From Pseudomonadota bacterium (GTDB lineage Bacteria; Pseudomonadota; Gammaproteobacteria; JAKAQQ01), in contig JAJZYM010000006.1 of assembly GCA_021798115.1 (NCBI GenBank), positions 26,627 to 90,626 of the forward strand: a DNA stretch of 64,000 nt, written 5' to 3'. A program made the position numbers and the translations under genes. The notes under the pieces were generated by a model. That model had not been told where the DNA came from. It did not search any database and saw only the letters and a program-made list of their open reading frames with translations. This document shows positions 1-8,893 of this stretch, piece after piece (position 1 is the stretch's first letter; every line of letters begins with the position of its first letter).

Positions 1-757
1 CCGGAGGGGTGGACGGGGAGGAACGGAGGGCCACGAGGGCGCGCACGGCACCGTAGACCCCGCGGCTTCGTTCGAGAGGTCCGGTGTGCGCGACAAGACA
101 GGCGGGAAGCAGCCGGTCGGCGAGGCGGAGGACGTCCGGATCCTCGAACCGCTCTTCGGCCAGCGCCCAAAGAAGCGCTCCCGAGATCCCGTTCTCCGTT
201 CGCTCGACACGCACGGTCCCGCCCGCGCCGACCGTCGCCCGATAGAAGAGCGCACGGTCCACACGTTGACCGTCGCTCACCGCACGCAGGAAATCGGGGC
301 CGAAACCCAGGGCGTCGAGGAGACGCTTCTCGAAGCGACGCACGACCGCCCGCGGCGCGAGCCGCTCCGGAGCGCCCGAGGCGAGAGCCACCAGGGTCGC
401 GGCGTAAAGGTCGTGGACCCCCTCCTGAGGCACACCGCGGGGGAGAAGGCGCAGAAGAACCTCGTTCAGGTAGAACGCCGACCACAACGGTTCGCCCTCG
501 AGAGCGGGGGCCGCTCCCGCCGGCTCGAGAGTCCCCAGGTTCGCCAAGCCCCCGGGGCGGCGGAGGCTCCACGCGGCGAGGAGCGGACGGAACGGTTCGG
601 GCCGTGCCGCCTCGCGGCGTCGCGGCCGGCGCGCTCCGCGGGCCAGGGCGGCAATGCGGCCGTGGTGCCGCGTGAGCAGTTCGAGATGGAGGCTCGTCTC
701 TTGCCACGGGCGCCGGTGCAGCACCCAGACGGGTTCGTTGGCGACGTGCTCGCTCAC
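1..757 (-). CDS. recO: DNA repair protein RecO (3' end beyond window start)
   Basis: RecO loads RecA onto single-stranded DNA with RecR in the RecFOR gap-repair pathway. The open frame starts at a GTG (757-755) and runs without a stop to the window edge, giving about 252 residues, near full family length, so only the tail may be missing. The N-terminus has the OB-fold pattern of RecO (VWVLHRRPWQETSLHLELLT), followed by the Arg-rich GARRPR segment. The GTG start overlaps the era stop in a GTGA, as in neighbouring junctions. Its place directly after rnc-era is the classical gammaproteobacterial order. Identification rests on the N-terminal pattern and context. Confidence 0.87.
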   Translation of the reverse strand, partial: MSEHVANEPVWVLHRRPWQETSLHLELLTRHHGRIAALARGARRPRRREAARPEPFRPLLAAWSLRRPGGLANLGTLEPAGAAPALEGEPLWSAFYLNEVLLRLLPRGVPQEGVHDLYAATLVALASGAPERLAPRAVVRRFEKRLLDALGFGPDFLRAVSDGQRVDRALFYRATVGAGGTVRVERTENGISGALLWALAEERFEDPDVLRLADRLLPACLVAHTGPLERSRGVYGAVRALVALRSSPSTPP

Positions 758-1665
758 GTCGGCTCCTCGGGGCGACGCTCGGCCACGGCCTCGGCGACGA
801 GACGCGTGTCCTCGTCCCACCCGGGATCCACCCGCACCCAGAGGTCGAGATGCACCGCTCGCCCCCAGCGGCGCACGAGCTCCTGCCGGGCCTCGGTTCC
901 GATCCGGCGCAGCATGCTGCCGCCGTGTCCGATCACGATCGCCTTGTGCGAGGGACGGGCGACGAGGATGGCGAATCCGAGAACGAGTTTCCCCTCCTCC
1001 TCCCGCCGGCTTTCGGAGACGACGTGGAGACCGTAGGGGACTTCTTCGCGGAGGGCCTCGAAGAGTTTCTCGCGCACGATCTCGCCGGCCAGGCGGGCGT
1101 CGTCGAGCGGTGCGGAGGCGGGCGACGTGCGCGCCGCGCTCTCGGGGAGGATCCGCGCGAGCGCCGCCTTCAGGCGCTCGAAGTTCTCCCCACCCAGGGC
1201 CGAGAAGGGCACAAGAAAACGGGCCCCGGGGGCGCGTGCCGCGGCCGCCTCGAGCGCGGGGAGCAGGCGCGCGCGTGGCCGCACGCGATCGGCGCGGGCA
1301 AGGGCGACCCCCCAGGGGACCGCGGCGGCGGCCAGGCGCGCGACGAGCGCGTCCTCCGCTTCCGTCCAGCGCGGCGCGTCGACGACGAGGACGACGGCGT
1401 CGGCCGCGAGGAGCTCCTCACCGAGCACGTGTTGCATGCGGCGGTGGAGAAGACTCCGCGTCCGCACGGGGGCCCATCCGGGGGTGTCGACGAGGAGAAT
1501 CCCGCGGTTCTCCGCCCGCGCCGGGGCGAGCGTGGCCCCGCGTGTGGTCTCCGCCCGCGGGCTCACGATGCTCCACTTCTCGCCCACCCAGGCGTTGAAC
1601 AGGGTGGACTTGCCCACGTTGGGGCGTCCGACGAGAACGACGCGCGGCAGGGATGCGCTGCTCAC
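754..1665 (-). CDS. era: GTPase Era, ribosome assembly (unusual G4 motif)
   Basis: Era is an essential GTPase that binds the 3' end of 16S rRNA during 30S maturation. Seen: G1 GRPNVGKS, G3 DTPG, the Era C-terminal half with REKLFEALREEVPYG, and a KH domain with IGHGGS. The GTG at 1665 is preferred because it overlaps the rnc stop by GTGA; an ATG 24 bases upstream would put the start well inside rnc. That gives 303 residues, the usual length. Odd: the guanine-specificity motif NKxD reads ARAD (GVALARADRV), so Asn and Lys are replaced and only the Asp remains. It is translationally coupled to rnc and recO. Confidence 0.93.
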   Translation of the reverse strand: MSSASLPRVVLVGRPNVGKSTLFNAWVGEKWSIVSPRAETTRGATLAPARAENRGILLVDTPGWAPVRTRSLLHRRMQHVLGEELLAADAVVLVVDAPRWTEAEDALVARLAAAAVPWGVALARADRVRPRARLLPALEAAAARAPGARFLVPFSALGGENFERLKAALARILPESAARTSPASAPLDDARLAGEIVREKLFEALREEVPYGLHVVSESRREEEGKLVLGFAILVARPSHKAIVIGHGGSMLRRIGTEARQELVRRWGRAVHLDLWVRVDPGWDEDTRLVAEAVAERRPEEPT

Positions 1666-2345
1666 GAACGTTCCAGCCAGTGGAGACACGCCGCCGCGGC
1701 GCGCTGTTCGGCCTCACGCCGCGAACCGCCTTCCGCGCTCTGTTGAGGAACGTCGGGGCCGACGCTGCAACGGACCACGAAACGCGGCGCGTGCGACGGG
1801 CCATCGCGGGCCAGGACGACGTAGGACGGCGGGGGCAGGCGGCGGGCCTGAGCCCATTCCTGAAGACGGGTCTTGGGGTCACGCTCATCCGCACCGGGAT
1901 CGGCGGCGGCCAGATCTGGGCCGAGCAGACGGTGGACGAAGCGGCGGGCTTCGTCCCAACCGCCGTCGAGGAAGACGGCCGCCACGACGGCCTCGAGGGC
2001 GTCGGCGAGGGGGGCTTCCGCCGTCGAGCGGTCGAAGCCTCCTCCGACGCGGAGACGTTGTTCGAGGCCGAGGCGCCGCGCGGCGGCGGCGAGCGCACGC
2101 GACGAGACGAGACGGGCCCGGCGCCGGGTGAGGGCGCCTTCCGTCGCCTCCGGCCGTCCGTGGTAGAGGGTCTCGGCCACCGCAAGCCCGAGCACCGCGT
2201 CGCCGAGGAACTCGAGCCGTTCGTTGTGTTCGCCGCCGTGGCTGGCGTGGGTGAGCGCACGGGCGAGGAGATCGGGACTGCGGAAGCGGTAGCCCAGGAG
2301 ACGCTCGAGATCCCCCGGGGCCGGCGTTTCGTCGAAGCCGCTCAT
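1662..2345 (-). CDS. rnc: Ribonuclease III
   Basis: RNase III cleaves double-stranded RNA in rRNA processing and mRNA turnover. Seen: the catalytic signature NERLEFLGDAVL near residue 41, the second acidic cluster ADALEAVVAAVFLDGG, and a C-terminal double-stranded RNA-binding domain beginning at DPKTRLQEW. The 227 residues match the family (E. coli 226). The ATG overlaps the stop of the upstream DUF4845 gene as ATGA and its own stop overlaps the era GTG, so the three genes look translationally coupled. Confidence 0.96.
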   Translation of the reverse strand: MSGFDETPAPGDLERLLGYRFRSPDLLARALTHASHGGEHNERLEFLGDAVLGLAVAETLYHGRPEATEGALTRRRARLVSSRALAAAARRLGLEQRLRVGGGFDRSTAEAPLADALEAVVAAVFLDGGWDEARRFVHRLLGPDLAAADPGADERDPKTRLQEWAQARRLPPPSYVVLARDGPSHAPRFVVRCSVGPDVPQQSAEGGSRREAEQRAAAACLHWLERS

Positions 2346-2707
2346 TGCTCCCGGCGCGGGATCGGTACCGTGGCGTGAAAGTGCATCCAGAATCCCATGT
2401 TGCCGAGGTAGGGCGTTTTCACCGTGTAGTCGATCACGTACACGAGACCGCGGCGACGGTGGATCACGTGGACGTCACGCACGTGCACGCCCGGAAACTC
2501 GTTGACCTGGAACTGGTGCACGACCGCACGCATGGCGGCCTCGCGCCCGGGCTCGCGGACCGTCTTCGCGGCGTTGTCGACCGCCTTGACCACGGTGTAG
2601 TACTCGAGATAAGCCGGACCCAACCGCACGATGGCCAGCGCGACGAGCGCGCCGAAGCCCAGGGCCACCAGCCACCCCCAAAACCCCATCCCCTGATCGC
2701 GTCTCAT
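2342..2707 (-). CDS. DUF4845 single-pass membrane protein
   Basis: A 121-residue protein with one N-terminal membrane segment (GFWGWLVALGFGALVALAIV) and a small extracytoplasmic domain containing VKAVDNAAKTVREPG and VIDYTVKTPYLGNMGF. This is the pattern of the DUF4845 proteins found between lepB and rnc in many gammaproteobacteria; their function is unknown. I chose the ATG at 2707 because a purine-rich ribosome site (GAGGGGGAAACG) precedes it; longer upstream readings enter lepB. The context suggests a link to the membrane or Sec side of this operon, but no activity can be assigned. Confidence 0.82.
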   Translation of the reverse strand: MRRDQGMGFWGWLVALGFGALVALAIVRLGPAYLEYYTVVKAVDNAAKTVREPGREAAMRAVVHQFQVNEFPGVHVRDVHVIHRRRGLVYVIDYTVKTPYLGNMGFWMHFHATVPIPRREQ

Positions 2708-2733
2708 GACCGTTTCCCCCTCTTCGAGGCCCG

Positions 2734-3504
2734 TCAGTGAATCCACCGCCCAATCCGGTTCCACAGGGGTGGATGCCGGAAGGCGTCCCAATTGAACCAT
2801 ATCAGAAACGCCCGTCCCACGAGGTCGCGGTAAGGGACCGTCCCCCAGTAACGGCTGTCGTCACTGTCGTCGCGGTCGTCGCCCATGACGAAATAATGCC
2901 CGGGAGGGACGAGCGTGCTGCCGCTCGGAGCTCCGAGCCCCGGCGTGAGGAGGATGTCGTGGGTGACGGGCCCGAGACGCTCGACGCAGAGGAGGGACCC
3001 CGGGGGACCGCTCGGGCCCCGATACGGGCCGAGGCAGCGGTGGGGGATGGGCACCCCGTTGATCCAGAGGTTGTTCCCGCGATAGCTCACCAGACTCCCG
3101 GGGACCCCCACGACGCGTTTGATCCAGTCCTGCCAGGGTTTCTCGGGGAAGCGGAAGACGACGACGTTGCCGACGTGCGGCCGCCCGGTGGGAATGAGGA
3201 CCTGGTTGGTCACCGGCAGTCGGATGCCGTAGGCAAACTTGTTCACGAGGATGAAATCCCCGACGAGAAGCGTCGGCACCATCGAACCGGAGGGGATGCG
3301 GAACGGTTCGACCACGAAGGAGCGGACGAAGAGGATGACGAAGAGGACGGGAAAGAGCGAGCGGCTGTAGTCGACCGCGTGCGCGAAGATCCCCCCCGGC
3401 GCGGGCGGGCGGCCGCGGCGGCGGCGAATGAGGGCCGCGAGCAGGACGCCGCCCGAGACGAGAAGCGCGAGAAGGAAATAGAAAGCAATGCCGTAAACGA
3501 TCAT
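2734..3504 (-). CDS. lepB: Signal peptidase I
   Basis: LepB cleaves signal peptides from exported proteins at the outer face of the inner membrane. Seen: an N-terminal membrane segment (IVYGIAFYFLLALLVSGGVL), a second near FPVLFVILFVRSFVVEPF, the catalytic serine in RIPSGSMVPTL, the catalytic lysine in DWIKRVVGVPG, and the box E region GDDRDDSDDSRYWG. The ATG at 3504 follows AGAGGATCC and gives 256 residues; a start 23 codons earlier would overlap lepA. The order lepA-lepB-rnc is conserved in gammaproteobacteria. The box E asparagines of the common GDNRDNSxDSR are aspartates here. Confidence 0.95.
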   Translation of the reverse strand: MIVYGIAFYFLLALLVSGGVLLAALIRRRRGRPPAPGGIFAHAVDYSRSLFPVLFVILFVRSFVVEPFRIPSGSMVPTLLVGDFILVNKFAYGIRLPVTNQVLIPTGRPHVGNVVVFRFPEKPWQDWIKRVVGVPGSLVSYRGNNLWINGVPIPHRCLGPYRGPSGPPGSLLCVERLGPVTHDILLTPGLGAPSGSTLVPPGHYFVMGDDRDDSDDSRYWGTVPYRDLVGRAFLIWFNWDAFRHPPLWNRIGRWIH

Positions 3505-3544
3505 CCGGCGGATCCTCTGGGTGGCGAAGGGTGTGGGCGCCGGG

Positions 3545-5362
3545 TCACGGCGTTCCCCGCGAGGACGGCGCACGCTCGAGCACCGCCAGGAAGGCCTCCT
3601 GGGGGATCTCGACGTGCCCGAAGCGCTTCATGCGTTTTTTGCCCTCCTTCTGGCGTTCGAGGAGTTTGCGTTTGCGCGTGATGTCCCCCCCGTAGCACTT
3701 CGCGGTCACGTTCTTGCGTAACGCCTTGACGGTGGCGCGGGCGATGACCTGGCTGCCGACCGCGGCCTGGACGGCCACGTCGAAGAGCTGACGCGGAATG
3801 AGCGTGGCGAGGCGTTCCACGAGGGTGCGCCCCTGAGCGTACGCCCGCTCACGGTGGACGATGAGCGCGAGAGCGTCGACCCGCTCGCCGTTCAGGAGCA
3901 CGTCGAGGCGCACGAGGGGCGCGGGGCGAAAGCCGGCAAACCGGTAGTCGAAGGAGGCAAACCCGTGGCTCACCGACTTCAGGCGATCGAAGAAATCGAG
4001 AACGACCTCGTTGAGCGGAAGTTCGTAGGTGAGCGCCACCTGGCGGGCGTGGTACTGGAGGGCTTTCTGGACGCCACGCTTGTCGTGACAGAGCGCGAGG
4101 ACGTCGCCGAGATGTGCGGAGGGGGTGAGGAGCGTGGCTTCGATGACCGGTTCGCGGATTTCCGCAATCTCCCCGAGCGGCGGAAGCCGGGCGGGGTTGT
4201 CGACCGTCCGCGTCTCGCCCCGGCGGTCGAGGACTTCGTAGCGGACGGTGGGAGCGGTCACGATGAGATGCAGACCGTACTCGCGCTCGAGACGTTCTTG
4301 CACGACTTCCATGTGAAGAAGACCGAGAAATCCGCAGCGGAAACCAAAGCCGAGGGCCGCCGAGGTCTCGGGCTCGTAAACGAACGAGGCGTCGTTGAGA
4401 TGAAGTTTGTCCATCGCCTCACGCAGCGCCTCGTAGTCGTCGGCCTCGACCGGGAAGAGCCCGGTAAAGACGCGCGGGGCGACGGTCTCGAAGCCGGGCA
4501 GCGCCTGCGCGCAGGGACGCGCGGCCTCGGTCACCGTGTCGCCGCTTCGCGCCGACGCGACATCCTTCACACCGGCGACGAGGTAGCCGACCTCGCCGCA
4601 GGCGAGCGCGTCCCGTTCGCTCATCCGCGGCGTGAAGAGACCGACGTGTTCGGCCGTGTGGTCACGCCCGGCGGCACAGAACCGCAGGCGTGTGCCGCGG
4701 GCGAGGGCGCCGTCGACCACCCGGACGAGGCTCACCACCCCTTGGTAGTTGTCGAACCAGGAATCGAGGAGGAGGGCCCGAAGCGGCGCGGCGGGGTCGC
4801 CGCGGGGGGAAGGAACGCGGGCGACGATGGCCTCGAGCAACGCGTCGATCCCGAGCCCGCTCTTGGCGCTCACGCGCAGCGCGTCGTGGGCCTCGATCCC
4901 GATCAAATCCTCGATCTCGCCGATGACCCGCTCGGGGTCGGCGGCCTCGAGGTCCATCTTGTTGATGACCGGAACGATCACGAGACCGAGATCGAGAGCC
5001 TTGTAGCAATGGGCGACGCTCTGCGCCTCGACGCCCTGGACGGCGTCGACCACGAGAAGCGCCCCCTCACAAGCGGCGAGGGAGCGGGACACCTCGTAGG
5101 AGAAATCCACGTGACCCGGTGTGTCGATGATGTGGAACCGATAACGGCCGCCGTCGGCGGCGGTGTAGTTGAGCGCCACCGACTGGGCCTTGATGGTGAT
5201 CCCGCGCTCACGTTCGATCTCCATGGTGTCGAGCACCTGAGCGACCATCTCGCGTTTGCTGAGTCCCCCGCAGCGCTCGATGAAACGGTCGGCCAGCGTG
5301 GACTTGCCGTGATCCACGTGGGCGATGATGCAGAAGTTGCGGATGTGCCCGAGATCGCTCAC
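3545..5362 (-). CDS. lepA: Elongation factor 4 (LepA) GTPase
   Basis: LepA/EF4 is a ribosome-associated translational GTPase implicated in back-translocation and 30S biogenesis. Seen: G1 [10 protein letters not shown]3 DTPGHVDF, G4 NKMDLE, and the LepA-specific C-terminus with the basic [18 protein letters not shown] stretch. The GTG at 5362 overlaps the preceding stop by GTGA and gives 605 residues (family about 600). It sits immediately upstream of lepB, as in E. coli, here behind the rpoE-rseA-rseB genes as in Pseudomonas. Confidence 0.97.
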   Translation of the reverse strand: MSDLGHIRNFCIIAHVDHGKSTLADRFIERCGGLSKREMVAQVLDTMEIERERGITIKAQSVALNYTAADGGRYRFHIIDTPGHVDFSYEVSRSLAACEGALLVVDAVQGVEAQSVAHCYKALDLGLVIVPVINKMDLEAADPERVIGEIEDLIGIEAHDALRVSAKSGLGIDALLEAIVARVPSPRGDPAAPLRALLLDSWFDNYQGVVSLVRVVDGALARGTRLRFCAAGRDHTAEHVGLFTPRMSERDALACGEVGYLVAGVKDVASARSGDTVTEAARPCAQALPGFETVAPRVFTGLFPVEADDYEALREAMDKLHLNDASFVYEPETSAALGFGFRCGFLGLLHMEVVQERLEREYGLHLIVTAPTVRYEVLDRRGETRTVDNPARLPPLGEIAEIREPVIEATLLTPSAHLGDVLALCHDKRGVQKALQYHARQVALTYELPLNEVVLDFFDRLKSVSHGFASFDYRFAGFRPAPLVRLDVLLNGERVDALALIVHRERAYAQGRTLVERLATLIPRQLFDVAVQAAVGSQVIARATVKALRKNVTAKCYGGDITRKRKLLERQKEGKKRMKRFGHVEIPQEAFLAVLERAPSSRGTP

Positions 5363-5640
5363 CGCGCCTCCCCGCGGTCCGCGTCCGTGTCCCCGACGCG
5401 GTCCAGGAGGGGGAGAAGCCGGCCGAGAGCGTCGTCGTCCGGACGTCCCTCGCACACCACACGGCCGTCGATCGTGAGCACGGGGAGCCGGCGGCCGAAG
5501 AGCGCCCGAAGCTCAGGATGGTGATCGACGTCGCGGACCGGCCAGCCGTCGGGGTCGACACCGCGGGCGCGCAGACGCGCACGAAGCTCCTCGCAGAGGT
5601 GGCAGCCCTGTCGGGTGTAGAAAACGACCCCCTCGCTCAC
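5359..5640 (-). CDS. Glutaredoxin-like thiol protein (DUF836-type)
   Basis: A 93-residue thioredoxin-fold protein with a CHLC redox motif near residue 12 ([16 protein letters not shown]) and a cis-proline segment [10 protein letters not shown]. It is likely a small cytoplasmic thiol oxidoreductase; the substrate is unknown. The start is GTG, overlapping the rseB stop by GTGA, and its stop overlaps the lepA start the same way, so it is tightly embedded in the operon. In Pseudomonas this interval between mucB and lepA holds mucC and mucD; here only this small gene is present. A similar gene beside lepA occurs in other gammaproteobacteria as far as I recall. Confidence 0.8.
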   Translation of the reverse strand: MSEGVVFYTRQGCHLCEELRARLRARGVDPDGWPVRDVDHHPELRALFGRRLPVLTIDGRVVCEGRPDDDALGRLLPLLDRVGDTDADRGEAR

Positions 5641-6605
5641 GGGGTCGCGGGCATCAGGAGAGCGACGTGTTCCGCGGTGGCGCGCACCGTGACCGGCGGG
5701 ACCGCACCGACCACGGTGATGGCGAAATCCCCCACCACCCGCCCGTAGGCGTTGATGGGTCCGAGGCTGTTGGCACCGAGCAGCGGCGGCGGCGCGCCCG
5801 CCAGGATGCGGCGGACGAAGATCGAGAAACTCCCGAGCCCGTCGCTCACGAGAAGATGGCGGGTCGGCTCGCGGCGCAGGCCTTCGGGAATCACCTCGTC
5901 GGACATCACACGAAACCCCGGGGGAAGCCACAGAGGACGGCACTCGGGCAGGATCGACAAGGATCCCGGGAACGCGCGCTCCCGTCGACTTGCCCGACTG
6001 CTACGCCGCCATTGTACCAGCCGGGGCGGGCTGAGCCGGGCGGGGAAAGAAACGTTCACGAACATCATTTGTTCGAGGACACGGCCGGCCGGAGAGACGA
6101 GCACGGTCCGCAGCGGGAAGCGGCTGCGGGCCGCGATCCAGAAGCGGTAGCCGTAGCGGTAACCGTCGCGGGGAACAGCGACGACGAGAGCCGCGCGCTC
6201 GCCCGCCACGCGCCCATAGCCCACCCGCTGCAGGCGGTAATAACGGGCCAGCCGACGAAGCGGGGACCCGTGACCCCGCGGCGGAAGATCCGTGTACCAG
6301 GGGGGACCACCGAGCCGGACCCAGTGGCCGGGAAAACTCTTGACGGCCGTCCAGTGCCCCGCCCTGAGCACGGTCCGGCGGGCCCCGTTGAGGGTGGTGA
6401 CCTCTTCCCAACCCGGGGCGTGGCGGATGGAAAAAGCGACCACCATCGGAGGATCGACGAAGACGTAATGGCCCTCGTAGGTCCGGCGGTGAAGAGCGCT
6501 CTGCATACGCACGATCCAGGCGAGCGCCCGCGGCGGGCGGGCGTAGAGGGGATTCGCCAGGACGAGCGCCAGGCAGACGAGGCGGGCGGCCGAGCGCGGC
6601 GTCAT
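5637..6605 (-). CDS. rseB: Sigma-E regulatory protein RseB/MucB
   Basis: RseB is a periplasmic protein that protects the anti-sigma factor RseA from proteolysis and senses outer-membrane or lipid stress. Seen: an N-terminal signal peptide (ARLVCLALVLANPLYA), then the MucB/RseB pattern with YEGHYVFVDPP and a C-terminal domain with LLVSDGLGSFSIFV and GANSLGPINAYGRVVGDFAI, typical of the family. The ATG at 6605 overlaps the rseA stop (TGATG). Length 322 matches. It lies directly downstream of rseA and rpoE, the expected order. Confidence 0.9.
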   Translation of the reverse strand: MTPRSAARLVCLALVLANPLYARPPRALAWIVRMQSALHRRTYEGHYVFVDPPMVVAFSIRHAPGWEEVTTLNGARRTVLRAGHWTAVKSFPGHWVRLGGPPWYTDLPPRGHGSPLRRLARYYRLQRVGYGRVAGERAALVVAVPRDGYRYGYRFWIAARSRFPLRTVLVSPAGRVLEQMMFVNVSFPARLSPPRLVQWRRSSRASRRERAFPGSLSILPECRPLWLPPGFRVMSDEVIPEGLRREPTRHLLVSDGLGSFSIFVRRILAGAPPPLLGANSLGPINAYGRVVGDFAITVVGAVPPVTVRATAEHVALLMPATP

Positions 6606-7222
6606 CAAGGCCGAGCCGGACGCCGGGGGGCCCGAAGCGGCATCGTCGTTCCGTAGGCGGCGAGGCGGGCATGGGCCATGACAGGGGCGTAGTCCCGCGA
6701 AGCACTCAAGTGCGTGAGGAGATACTCGTCGAGCACACGCTGTTCGGCCGGCGCTCCGCGCCGCCACGCCGCACGACTCGGGCGCCCGTAACTGGCCAGC
6801 CGGAGCGCACGCGCGGGAGTCGGCGCGTGCGTCGCGGCTCCGGTCATCACAAACCCGGTGTCGGGGAGAACCACGATCCCGCGCACCACGAGGGTGGAGA
6901 AAACCGCCACCGCCAAACCGCCCGCCAGAGCCCAGGAGAGCCGACGGGCGGCACGCGATTCGGCGTGTCCGGGCCGCTCGTCCGGGAGCCGGCTGAGCAC
7001 GCGGCCCGCCAGTCCGCCGTCCAGGCTGAGGTCGGTGATTTGGCCCCGAAGCGCACTGCTGATGAGAGCGTAGCGGGCAAAACGCCACCGCAGCCGAGCG
7101 TCCTGGCCCATGCCGCCGAGAAGGCGTGCCGTCGTGTCGCGACCGGCAGCGCCATCGAAGAGCGCGGAGCAGTCTTCGCCGGCTTCGTCGGCGGTGGCGG
7201 AAAGGGGGGACTGGGCGATCAT
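6605..7222 (-). CDS. rseA: Anti-sigma-E factor RseA/MucA-like
   Basis: RseA is an inner-membrane protein that holds sigma-E inactive until proteolysed. The 205-residue protein begins with an acidic, RseA-like cytoplasmic region (SALFDGAAGRDTTARLLGG, RWRFARYALISSALRGQ), followed by one membrane segment near residues 93-112 (SWALAGGLAVAVFSTLVVRG) and a periplasmic domain ending in RLAAYGTTMPLRAP. The sequence is poorly conserved, as usual for the family; the call rests on the N-terminal pattern, topology and position between rpoE and rseB. Confidence 0.88.
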   Translation of the reverse strand: MIAQSPLSATADEAGEDCSALFDGAAGRDTTARLLGGMGQDARLRWRFARYALISSALRGQITDLSLDGGLAGRVLSRLPDERPGHAESRAARRLSWALAGGLAVAVFSTLVVRGIVVLPDTGFVMTGAATHAPTPARALRLASYGRPSRAAWRRGAPAEQRVLDEYLLTHLSASRDYAPVMAHARLAAYGTTMPLRAPRRPARP

Positions 7223-7261
7223 GGTGGAAGATCCTCCGGCAATTGTGCGCTCGGTCTTCGC

Positions 7262-7858
7262 TCAGCCGAGCAGGGGTTCGATGCGGGCGTTGATGGCCTC
7301 GCGGGCGCGGAAGATCCGCGAGCGGACCGTGCCCACGGGGCAGTCCATGACACGGGCGATGTCTTCATAGCTCAATCCCTCGACCTCACGGAGCACGATG
7401 GCCGTTCGCAGATCGTCCGGGAGTTCCTCGACCGCCCGCTCGATCGTCCGGCGGATCTCGTCGCTGAGAAGCATCGCTTCGGGCGTGTTGAGATCCTGGA
7501 CACGATCCTCGAGAGAGGTGCCCGCCCCTTCCTCCCCTTCCGCGGACTGCGTCTCCTCACGCCGGACGCGGCGGGCGGCCAGATGGTTGTGGGCCGTGTT
7601 GATCGTGATCCGGTAGAGCCACGAATAGAAAGCGCTCTCGCCACGGAAGCCGCCGATCGCACGGTAGGCCCTGAGAAAGGCTTCCTGAGCCACATCGAGC
7701 GCCTCCTGCGGATCGCGAACGTAGCGTTGGGCAAGTTTGACCACACGATGCTGATACTTCAAGACCAGAAGATCAAAGGCCGTCCTGTCGCCACCGCGGG
7801 CACGCGCGACGAGCCGGCGGTCGTCGTCTGCTCCCTCCGGAGGCCTTCCGAATCTCAC
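7262..7858 (-). CDS. rpoE: RNA polymerase sigma-E factor
   Basis: Extracytoplasmic-function sigma factor that directs transcription of envelope-stress genes. Region 2 reads YQHRVVKLAQRYV, DVAQEAFLRAYRAI and FYSWLYRITINTAHNHL; region 4 reads LPDDLRTAIVLREVEGLSY and CPVGTVRSRIFRAREAI, nearly the E. coli RpoE sequence. I take the GTG at 7858 (198 residues, E. coli 191); longer readings upstream carry no family residues. It is followed by rseA and rseB, so it probably controls its own operon, which continues through lepA-lepB-rnc-era-recO. Confidence 0.95.
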   Translation of the reverse strand: MRFGRPPEGADDDRRLVARARGGDRTAFDLLVLKYQHRVVKLAQRYVRDPQEALDVAQEAFLRAYRAIGGFRGESAFYSWLYRITINTAHNHLAARRVRREETQSAEGEEGAGTSLEDRVQDLNTPEAMLLSDEIRRTIERAVEELPDDLRTAIVLREVEGLSYEDIARVMDCPVGTVRSRIFRAREAINARIEPLLG

Positions 7859-7940
7859 GGGGACACACCCACCGCTACCACATAAGACCGGCCGAGGGGT
7901 CCGGAGTTCGATCCTCCCGGCCGTCCCCCGCCCGGCGCCT

Positions 7941-8522
7941 TCATGTGGCCCGACGCCATATCGTCTCCCGGTAGTAGCGTAATTCCTCAATGGAATCGTA
8001 GACATCCGAGAGAGCCGTGTGCCGGCTCTCCTTGCGGTATCCGGCGAGGACCTCGGGCGACCAGCGACGGGCGAGTTCCTTCAGGGTCGAGACGTCGAGA
8101 TTGCGGTAGTGGAAGAAGCGTTCGAGTTCGGGCATGTGACGGGCGAGGAACCGGCGGTCCTGACAGATGCTGTTGCCGCACATCGGAGAGGCGCCCGCCG
8201 GCACGTGGCGGGCCAGAAACGCCAGCGTCCGCCGTTCGGCCTCGGCGGTGTCCGTGGTGCTCGCCAGCACACGCGCCACGAGACCGCTCTCGTGGTGATG
8301 GCTGCGGTTCCAGGCGTCCATCGCCTCGAGCCGCGCCGGATCCTGACGGATGGCCAAGACCGGCCCCTCGGCGAGCACGGCGAGATCCTTGTCGGTCACC
8401 ACGGTGGCGATCTCGAGAATGACGTCTTCATCGGGCCGAAGTCCGGTCATTTCGAGGTCGATCCAGATGAGGCGGCCCTCGTCAGGCCGAGGCGGCCGGC
8501 CGGCGGGGAACGAAAGACTCAT
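7941..8522 (-). CDS. orn: Oligoribonuclease
   Basis: Orn degrades 2-5 nt RNAs, including pGpG from cyclic-di-GMP, to mononucleotides. The DEDDh exonuclease motifs are visible: WIDLEMTG near the start, [11 protein letters not shown] in the middle and HTALSDV at the end. The Orn-typical [15 protein letters not shown] segment is also present. Length 193 residues (family about 180). The ATG overlaps the stop of the upstream HIT gene (ATGA), implying co-transcription with hinT. Confidence 0.95.
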   Translation of the reverse strand: MSLSFPAGRPPRPDEGRLIWIDLEMTGLRPDEDVILEIATVVTDKDLAVLAEGPVLAIRQDPARLEAMDAWNRSHHHESGLVARVLASTTDTAEAERRTLAFLARHVPAGASPMCGNSICQDRRFLARHMPELERFFHYRNLDVSTLKELARRWSPEVLAGYRKESRHTALSDVYDSIEELRYYRETIWRRAT

Positions 8523-8866
8523 CCCGGGGGCCAGTGGAAGGAACGGCCACCGAGGAGATGGAAGTGGAGGTGCGGCACGGTCTGCCCGCCCTCGTTCCCC
8601 ACGTTGCTCACGATGCGGTAGCCACGTTCGGCGAGACCTTCGCGACGGGCCACCTGCGCGACGGCGGCGAGGAGCGTGCCGGCCAGGGCGGGGTCGCCCT
8701 CGAGTTCCACGGCCGAGACGAGGTGACGGCGCGGCACGATCAGCACGTGCACAGGAGCCTGCGGATGGAGGTCGCGAAAGGCGACCCAGGAGGCTTCGGT
8801 GGCCACGAGATCCGCAGGCAACGTGCCCGCGGCGATGCGGCAGAAAAGACAGGTCGTCTCGGTCAT
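8519..8866 (-). CDS. hinT: HIT-family nucleotide hydrolase (HinT-like)
   Basis: A 115-residue histidine-triad protein, likely a purine nucleoside phosphoramidase. Seen: the N-terminal [27 protein letters not shown], and the catalytic triad motif HLHFHLLGG close to the C-terminus. The Cys pair CLFC is common in HIT proteins. It overlaps orn by four bases. The physiological substrate cannot be read from sequence. Confidence 0.93.
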   Translation of the reverse strand: MTETTCLFCRIAAGTLPADLVATEASWVAFRDLHPQAPVHVLIVPRRHLVSAVELEGDPALAGTLLAAVAQVARREGLAERGYRIVSNVGNEGGQTVPHLHFHLLGGRSFHWPPG

Positions 8867-8893
8867 GAGGTCTTCATCCGGGAGGCAAAACGT

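Noticed and set aside
3854-5524. 556-codon plus-strand frame opposite lepA
   Set aside because: Shadow frame without domain features.
7870-7930. T-arm-like sequence with GTTCGATCC between rpoE and orn, suggesting a tRNA
   Set aside because: The acceptor, D-arm and anticodon stems do not pair; only an imperfect T-arm can be drawn.
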